64,000 bases of DNA from Pithys albifrons albifrons (taxonomy: Eukaryota > Chordata > Aves > Passeriformes > Thamnophilidae), in the NCBI RefSeq assembly GCF_047495875.1, contig NC_092480.1, positions 434,001 through 498,000 on the forward strand. Reading direction: 5' to 3'. Shown here piece by piece: positions 61,465 to 64,000 of the stretch. Each line of letters opens with the position of its first letter. Positions within the stretch are counted from its first letter, which is position 1. Both the position numbers and the translations under genes were made by a program. The notes below the pieces were generated by a model. The model worked only from the letters and a program-made list of their open reading frames with translations. It searched no databases and had not been told where the DNA came from.

Positions 61465-64000
61465 TTGTGAAATGACACGTTTCTTTGTCTGTGTCCCACC
61501 CCAGAAGCTCCAGTTGAGCCTCTGCTCTCTCAGCCCTCGCTGCCAATTTTGCTGCTTTTCCCTCTTTGCAGAAACCTTTACACTGTGTTTGAATTGGCCT
61601 TCAGGATCTGTTTGAGGAGGGCAGGGACTGAACAAGAATGGGAAGCTCTCATCCCCCCCAAAGAAGTGTAATTTGCTTTTAAAGCTCTTAAACAGCAAAC
61701 ACATTCTGTCTGATCCTCCTTAATAAAGTATCCCAGCAGTGCTACAGTGCCTTATTTGAGGTCTGTGCAGTCTCATTAAATTTGATGTGTCACAGAGGGC
61801 CTGGACATGTGAAAAGAGGCTGCAGGAACCAGCATTGAAGTTGGCCAGATTTGCTGAGGAGAAATGGTTCATTATGGCTGTGGAAAATGGACACCCTTCA
61901 GGCTTCCAGGCCAGGACTGTGTGAGCAGGGCCAGGAGTGGCTCAGCCTGCAGATTAACCCTTATTAACAGTGCCTAAATTAGGGATTCAGTTTGATGTGT
62001 GTGCTCCCACTCCTGTGCTCTGAGGAGGGAATGGGAAGGTTATTAAAGATTTAAGGGCTGGAGGTTCAGCTCCAAACTCCAGGTTTGCTTTTCCTGGGCA
62101 GGGGCAGGAGGAGGGCAGAGGCTCCAGGGTTTGCCTCCCGATGCCCAGGCCATGCCAAGTCCTCTGTGACCCTCCCCTGCAGCCAGAACAGCCTTTGGGA
62201 TGCTCCAACCAGCATCCTGCTCCCCAGAGCCTCGGGGAAGGTGGGGAGGGGCATGTTTGGGGCATCCCTTTGGTGTGGGCAAATGCCATGGCTGGAGAGT
62301 GGGATGTTTTGGTGCTGTGGGACTGCACAGGAGCTGCTCCTCCTGCTCCTCTCCATGCAGGAATGTTGTGTGGGCATCTGGTTTGATGGATTTGTGCCTT
62401 GGTGGGGGCAGTACTCAGTGGATGATGGTTGTCCATGTGCCCTGGTCTGGGGCACAGGACACTGTCGATGCTTTGGGGTTTGTGTGTTGGAGCTTCAATT
62501 GCTGTAGTTCCTGCACTGGTTCAATCCTGAAAAACCCCTCAGGCCTCTTGCCTGTGCTTGGCCAGCAGGAGGAGAGCCAGTGCAGGTGTGTTTGTGTCCT
62601 GCAGTCACCTGTGCTGTGCCAGCGCTGGGTGAGGAGGAGGAGGGTGCCTTGGAAAGGTGGTGTGGGAATGGCACCACTCAGAGTGATGTTAGTTGTGAAA
62701 ATAAAGAGCAGGCAGGTTAAATGGACACCAGATGCTGCATGTGCAGTGCCCGTGAGCAGCCCTGGCCACAGTCCTGGGTCAGGGGCTCAGGCAGCAGCAG
62801 GAGGTGCAGTGAGGGCTTTCTCCATGTCCCCCCACCCTGCCCTCGCCTTGGGAACAGGGATACAGCCACGGTGGTGCCCATGGCAAGGGTTGGTCCTGGT
62901 GGGAGGCTGCAGGGCTGAGCTGAGAGCAGCAGCCTCCCCACAGCCACACTGCCTCCCTCTCCCTTCTCCCTCTGTCTGAGAACCTGCAGCAGAAAATTCA
63001 CAATACAGTCAGATTTCAATTCAAGACACCAGAAGGGGGTGGGGAAAAAAAAAGGGCAGGAAAACTAATCCATGGGATCCGTGTCCATTCCTTGGGATAG
63101 CACCAAAGAGCTGGGAACAACCCACCATGGGGCATTTCTTGGTGCTGCAAAGATTTCTCCTGATTTGTGGCATCTGAGTTGGGGGGCCGAAAAGAAAAAC
63201 ATTTGTGCTTTTAAAAAGGTTGTAAATCACACTCTGAATGCTCACCATTTACATTTTAAGTGAAATAGGATGTCAAACCATTTTGCTTTATGTTTATTTT
63301 CAAATACTGTACGTTTTACTGTCCACTTTCTCCAGTGCCTGTGCCATTTAAATCATATTGTATATAGCCCAAGATGCAGGGGAATATAAATCTCCCATGG
63401 TGTATTCATGCACCAATTATTCTTGGGAAGTGCAGCCAGCCAGAGTTCACAGTACCTGAGCTACAAGAATAAAGGGGCTCTGCTATTCCTGTGAAGCTTT
63501 TGGGGGGCTTTCCTACCCAGCAGAGATTTGAGAGGAAACCCACCAAGTTCAGTGCTATGACATAGGTATAAAATGCATGCAAATGAGATCTTTTAATTTT
63601 AGAGAGCAAATTTCAGCTGTAGACTCATACAGATGCTGTGTGATAAATACAGTCTCTCAACTGCATATTCAAACAAAGCATTAAAGCATTCACACTTCCT
63701 GTTGGAGGAGAATTTTATTTCTTTCCCTTTATTTATACAGCATGGCAGAAAGAGCAGAAATAAATTTCATCTGCTTCTTACTGCCTCATCACCAGCAGAG
63801 ACACACAGGAACGAGATGAAACACTGTCCAAATAAAATGTAAATTTAACTTGCATGTCTTGTCCAGTGAAACACTGTGAGACTTGGTGAGAAATAGCCCA
63901 GCACAACATGGAGAGCGAGATGGGGCCAGGGGAGGAACAGAGCTGGGGGGGAGCCAGGGCTGAGGGGCTGCAGGAGTGGGGTTGGGACACAGGGTGTGGG
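61465..64000. other. unique sequence without supported gene
   Basis: GC-rich around 62050-62970 with stop-poor frames up to 259 codons on the plus strand, but CpG density is ordinary and no domain is recognisable. An octamer ATGCAAAT lies at 63577-63584. Nothing further can be supported. Confidence 0.4.

Noticed and set aside
62200..62979. 259-codon plus-strand frame
   Set aside because: GC-rich, stop-poor, with other frames open on both strands; ordinary CpG content and no recognisable domain.
1..64000. tRNA, snRNA or 5S genes
   Set aside because: I looked for the usual internal promoter words and cloverleaf-like arrangements and saw none; a covariance-model search would be needed to exclude diverged copies.

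Overview
This window reads as nuclear DNA of a bird, most likely a songbird. All eleven interspersed repeats I can recognise are short, 3'-anchored fragments of CR1, the main avian non-LTR retrotransposon. Several carry the 3' ends familiar from passerine genomes (GGTTGGAAGGGACCT... or ...CCCTTCCAGCTCAGGATATT). There is no Alu, B1 or L1, and no bacterial gene organisation. Recognised CR1 covers only about 2 percent of the window, which suits a bird better than a crocodile or turtle. No tRNA, rRNA, CRISPR array, plasmid or viral genome was found.

Layout. 1-13.8 kb: mostly unique sequence with one CR1 and a few possible exons (best 6294-6475, minus strand). 13850-14315: a 15-copy 31-bp minisatellite. 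14.3-23.8 kb: AT-rich, low-repeat sequence that looks like conserved non-coding DNA, with a possible minus-strand exon at 17875-17951. 23858-24598: a composite 32/33/39-bp minisatellite. 24.6-29.2 kb: a TG/TA microsatellite, a 20-bp repeat, two CR1 copies and a near-perfect 3 x 73 bp triplication. 34.07-34.45 kb: the only clear CpG island, with a TATA-like box at its upstream edge. It is followed by a chain of phase-compatible candidate exons (34534-35670) that could encode a small secretory-pathway protein. This is the best gene candidate, but I cannot name it. 35.7-48.4 kb: unique DNA with two CR1 tails and a conserved-looking AT-rich block at 45.8-46.4 kb. 48479-49067: a C-tract minisatellite. 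49.1-64 kb: unique DNA with six CR1 fragments.

Interpretation. This looks like an intergenic or intronic, regulatory-type region with few coding bases, five GC-rich minisatellites within 36 kb, and one CpG-island promoter. Nearly all long open frames are shadows of stop-poor repeats or chance. Exon calls rest on splice motifs, open frame and phase only; no homology search was possible, and similar pseudo-exons are expected by chance in 64 kb.
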